Of a DNA stretch of 14,482 nt, positions 13,684 to 14,482 are shown piece by piece. The notes under the pieces are model-generated. The model saw only the letters and a program-made list of their open reading frames with translations, made no database searches and was not told the origin of the DNA. A program made the position numbers and the translations under genes. The DNA comes from Verrucomicrobiales bacterium (GTDB lineage Bacteria > Verrucomicrobiota > Verrucomicrobiia > Verrucomicrobiales > DEV007). Every line of letters starts with the position of its first letter. Position 1 is the first letter of the stretch. The DNA lies in assembly GCA_021648365.1 (NCBI GenBank), contig JAKISY010000111.1:1-14482 (forward strand), given 5' to 3'.

Positions 13684-14382
13684 CGTAATCATTCCTTTGC
13701 TGTAAATTTAAAACACCTCTCCTACGCTAGATACGCGCACCACCTCAAATCCGCTACTTTATTATTTCTGCTCATCCTAGCTCTCGCCCTAGCTCTGACA
13801 AGTTGCCAAAAACAACAAGCTCATGCCCAACTCGACTCTTACAAAGAAGTCGAACCCATGACCTTCACCAATCAAAAAAACGAAGCCGTCTCCACCACGG
13901 ACCTAAAAGGTAAAGTATGGGTCGCTAGCTTTGTATTCACCTCCTGCAACACCGAATGTTCCTACCTCACCTATCGATTAAGAAGGGTGCTTGCTAAACT
14001 TGCCGATGAAAAAGATTTCCTCATGGTCTCCTTCACCGTAGATCCTCAAACCGATACTCCCGAACGCCTAAAAACTTATGCCCAACGCTACGGCAGAGAT
14101 ACTCCACAATGGCATTTCCTAACTGGGGATTACAAAAAAATGACCCGTATCGTTAAAAATAATTTCCTCTTACCTATTGCTGGCGGAGAGCAAAAAGAAA
14201 AACTCCTAGCTAGCAACAAACTCGTTCATAGCAACCGCTACGCAGTCGTCGACAAACAAGGGGTCGTTCGTTATTACGTTGACGGCATGTCTCCCAACGC
14301 AGAAGCCATGATCCTAGATGCCGTCCGACAATTGCTCAAAGAACCCAGCGCCCCATCTAGTCCCGAGAAAGACAAAGACTAA
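13672..14382 (+). CDS. SCO1/SenC family protein, membrane-anchored
   Basis: This 236-residue protein has a long N-terminal segment, a hydrophobic stretch (about 28-43) and LTSC, a lipobox with C45 as the likely lipid site. The mature part is an SCO/thioredoxin-like domain: MTFTNQKNEAVSTTDLKGKVWVASF cut short here as about 63-87, SCNTEC with the canonical CX3C pair C92 and C96, FTVDPQTDTPERLKTYA (121-137), and LVHSNRYAVVDKQG (184-197) carrying the copper-ligand His H186. It should act outside the cytoplasm in copper delivery or disulfide reduction during cytochrome c oxidase assembly. The 26 hydrophilic, His/Lys/Arg-rich residues before the hydrophobic stretch are long for a lipoprotein signal. 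No other ATG, GTG or TTG lies between 13672 and the lipobox, so this start is nearly forced. It overlaps the 5' end of the divergent CusF-SCO gene by 12 bases. The two SCO proteins probably work in the same process. Confidence 0.9.
   Translation: MKPHRNHSFAVNLKHLSYARYAHHLKSATLLFLLILALALALTSCQKQQAHAQLDSYKEVEPMTFTNQKNEAVSTTDLKGKVWVASFVFTSCNTECSYLTYRLRRVLAKLADEKDFLMVSFTVDPQTDTPERLKTYAQRYGRDTPQWHFLTGDYKKMTRIVKNNFLLPIAGGEQKEKLLASNKLVHSNRYAVVDKQGVVRYYVDGMSPNAEAMILDAVRQLLKEPSAPSSPEKDKD
13693..13698 (-). promoter_or_regulatory. Shine-Dalgarno sequence that decides the CusF-SCO start
   Basis: AAAGGA on the - strand directly touches the first ATG (13692) and lies 9 bases upstream of the second in-frame ATG (13683). 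Only the second has workable spacing. This is the one clear SD found before any gene in the window. Confidence 0.6.
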
Positions 14383-14482
14383 CTTCAGAACACCGGACAT
14401 GCAGAGATCAATTATGATACCATTTTGTAAATCAGCTTCATTTTCGTGTTAGGATATTCGGTCTGGGTGAGATTGATTTCTT
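14383..14482. other. Right-end intergenic segment, nothing recognised
   Basis: The last 100 bases follow the SCO stop codon and show no gene start, strong hairpin with T-tract, or repeat that I can support. Confidence 0.5.

Overview
The window is ordinary, gene-dense bacterial chromosome with ten intact protein genes, one small conserved hypothetical gene and one broken gene. It contains no rRNA, tRNA, CRISPR array, insertion sequence or phage gene. The mix of genes suggests the Verrucomicrobiota/Planctomycetota group, most likely Verrucomicrobiota. The pointers are a PulG-like prepilin with a huge glycine tract, a lone secretin-like exported protein, a CusF-like/SCO1 fusion lipoprotein with a CPxPxxC motif, a DUF2092 exported protein, and intergenic CACGAAG-type repeats. 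This placement is an inference from gene families and was not checked against any database. Diderm envelope features (lipoprotein signals, secretin-like domain) fit it.

Layout. Positions 1-352 hold no gene, only a small inverted and tandem repeat element. Positions 353-2743 are a likely two-gene + strand unit: an MECR-type enoyl thioester reductase and xseA (exonuclease VII large subunit). A bidirectional terminator at about 2762-2792 separates it from the - strand genes: a prepilin-like protein (2817-3530), preceded in transcription by glgB (3712-5952). Divergent from glgB, on the + strand, are a short secretin-like exported protein (6091-7188) with a terminator-like hairpin after it, a 70-aa conserved hypothetical (7354-7566), and the remnant of an alpha/beta hydrolase (7598-8057). 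A - strand run follows: CPA2-type cation/proton antiporter (10279-11883), then an ABC-F ATPase (8596-10206), then a small two-helix membrane protein (8112-8567). The last part holds a DUF2092 exported protein (+, 12014-12754), overlapping by 7 bp the 3' end of a CusF-SCO fusion (-, 12748-13683), whose 5' end in turn overlaps the 5' end of a second SCO protein (+, 13672-14382).

How the genes work together. The clearest functional module is the right end: two membrane-anchored SCO/thioredoxin-fold copper proteins, one carrying its own CusF-like copper domain, transcribed divergently from overlapping 5' ends. They most likely serve copper delivery or redox control for cytochrome c oxidase assembly or periplasmic copper handling. 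The rest is a collection of housekeeping functions (DNA repair, glycogen branching, translation-associated ABC-F ATPase, ion homeostasis) and envelope or exported proteins.

Two window-wide properties stand out. Most start codons lack a Shine-Dalgarno sequence; one (13672) looks leaderless and one (13683) has a good SD. The + strand is C-rich over G in most places sampled regardless of gene direction, which explains the long antisense reading frames. I see no convincing new multi-gene system. The most worthwhile leads are the overlapping SCO pair, the stand-alone secretin-like protein and the leader of the prepilin gene.
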